Origin: Helicobacter cetorum
Lineage (GTDB): Bacteria > Campylobacterota > Campylobacteria > Campylobacterales > DZAY01
Assembly: GCA_022729735.1 (NCBI GenBank)
Contig: DZAY01000020.1
Span: 1 to 44,990, forward strand
DNA length: 44,990 nucleotides
Direction: 5' to 3'
The position numbers and the translations under genes were made by a program. This document shows positions 44,065 through 44,990 of the stretch, in pieces; positions within the stretch are counted from its first letter, which is position 1; each line of letters begins with the position of its first letter. A model generated the notes under the pieces. The model did not search any database. It was not told the origin of the DNA and saw only the letters and a program-made list of their open reading frames with translations.

Positions 44065-44990
44065 TTGTTAAGCTCTATCATATATTTTGCTTTTGCACTT
44101 TCTATTGCTTGATGCAATTTAGCTTCAAATATTTCTCTAGGAGGTAAAACCGTCAAATACTGAGCTACATGAATACCGCTTTTTTCAAGCTCTAAGAGTT
44201 CTATTTGCTCCTCTTTTTTATCGGCACAAAGTATTATTCCTAAAGGTTCGTTTTCACCTTCTTCTTTTTCGTATTTTGAAAGCCATTTTAGATAAAGCTC
44301 CATTTGCCCTTTGTATTGGGCTTTAAATCTACCTATTTTAAGGTCTATGGCTATAAGTCTCTTTAGTTTACGATTATAAAAAAGCAAATCTATCTTAAAA
44401 TCTTCCCCATCTATGATGATTCTTTTTTGTCTCTCTATAAAACTAAACCCAACCCCTAGCTCAAAAATAAACTGTTCAATACTTCTCAAAATTGCATCTT
44501 CAAGGTCTTTTTCTAAATATCTATCATTAATCTCTAAAAAATCAAGCAAATAGGGGTCTTTAAAAATCATATTTTTTGAGAACTGTTCTTGTTTTATATT
44601 GTCTAATTCGCATTTGATAAGCTCATTTGGTTGTTTTGAGAGTGCGGTTCTTTCATAAAGCATAGAGTCGATTCGTTCTCTCAAAGTTCGCACACCCCAA
44701 TGTTGAGCTATTGACATTTGGGCATAAAACTCTATTTTCAGAGTATCTTGAAGTGGTAAAAGTGCCAAAAAATGACTCCATGACAATTCTCGTGACAGTG
44801 TCACGACTTTTTGTTTTTCAATAACATTAGCGAACTGCATCATTCTTCGTAGATTCTTCTCATCGAAACCCTTGCCAAAATTATCCTGCAATTGTCGTGA
44901 CAGCGTTACGACAATCTCTTTACCATATTCAGCTCTTTGATTGTTGAGAATATCTTGATTGATTTTATTACCTATTTCCCAATACATCAT
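44061..44990 (-). CDS. DUF1016/YhcG-type PD-(D/E)XK nuclease domain protein, 5' end outside window
   Basis: 309 residues of a YhcG-like protein. The N-terminal DUF1016 region (YWEIGNKINQDI, GFDEKNLRRMMQFA, LSWSHFLALL) is followed by the YhcG nuclease domain: FELGVGFSFIERQKR, then FKIDLLFYNR and IAIDLKIGRF, giving a D...DxK active site where most members have ExK. The family usually has 30-50 more N-terminal residues before YW, so the methionine at the edge is probably internal. Such genes are often linked to type I restriction loci, as here. Confidence 0.9.
   Translation of the reverse strand: MMYWEIGNKINQDILNNQRAEYGKEIVVTLSRQLQDNFGKGFDEKNLRRMMQFANVIEKQKVVTLSRELSWSHFLALLPLQDTLKIEFYAQMSIAQHWGVRTLRERIDSMLYERTALSKQPNELIKCELDNIKQEQFSKNMIFKDPYLLDFLEINDRYLEKDLEDAILRSIEQFIFELGVGFSFIERQKRIIIDGEDFKIDLLFYNRKLKRLIAIDLKIGRFKAQYKGQMELYLKWLSKYEKEEGENEPLGIILCADKKEEQIELLELEKSGIHVAQYLTVLPPREIFEAKLHQAIESAKAKYMIELNK

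Noticed and set aside
1..44990. tRNA, rRNA or CRISPR arrays
   Set aside because: Reading the intergenic regions showed no T-loop-like tRNA pattern, no rRNA sequence and no regularly spaced direct repeats; a covariance-model scan would be the decisive check.

Overview
The window is a low-GC, gene-dense chromosomal segment of a Campylobacterota (epsilonproteobacterial) bacterium, most likely a free-living Sulfurimonas/Arcobacter-type organism. This rests on the AT-rich codon use, the housekeeping gene types (short-lid adenylate kinase, CheV, NhaA, DUF2867-type SDR, fused VWA-TPR Bat protein) and the wealth of signal-transduction genes. I saw no rRNA, tRNA or CRISPR array.

Layout. 1-3511: end of an AAA-ATPase-like gene, the argB-thrC operon and amrA. 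3514-13133 (minus strand): nine tightly packed genes reading as one signalling operon. In transcription order they are a SpoIIE-type phosphatase with an SBP/PAS sensor (interrupted by an in-frame TGA), a CheY-like regulator, a SiaB-like kinase, a SiaC-like phosphoprotein, an HD-GYP phosphodiesterase, a soluble histidine kinase, YfiR, a TonB-dependent receptor, and a second SpoIIE phosphatase with a YfiN-like CHASE8 sensor. 13226-24034: cupin (minus), then pepF, nhaA, mnmG, aspS, adk, ppa, cheV and a NifQ-like protein (plus). 24031-26298: an EAL protein with a degenerate GGDEF (minus). 26418-33100: galU-ribA-murA-batB/C-batD-nnr operon (plus). 33174-36421: PhoX-like lipoprotein and DbpA helicase (minus). 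36586-39530: a MITE-like inverted-repeat element, selO, and an IS200/IS605-type element with intact tnpB but no tnpA. 39572-40987: SDR/DUF2867 protein. 41025-44990 (minus): a defence-like island with orphan hsdM, a small possible nuclease coupled to a DUF3800 protein, a RhuM remnant and a DUF1016/PD-(D/E)XK nuclease cut by the window end.

Most interesting system. The operon at 3514-13133 appears to merge two c-di-GMP control schemes known separately in Pseudomonas: the Sia partner switch (phosphatase, SiaB kinase, SiaC) and the Yfi periplasmic switch (YfiR acting on a CHASE8 sensor). Here the CHASE8 domain sits on the phosphatase rather than on a diguanylate cyclase, the YfiB position is taken by a TonB receptor, and the likely outputs are an HD-GYP phosphodiesterase and a histidine kinase whose N-terminal coiled coils share a D-[KR]-I-x-A-x-S-D-K-x-Q motif that may be the SiaC docking site. 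The linkage is inferred from gene order and motifs; no experiment is implied.
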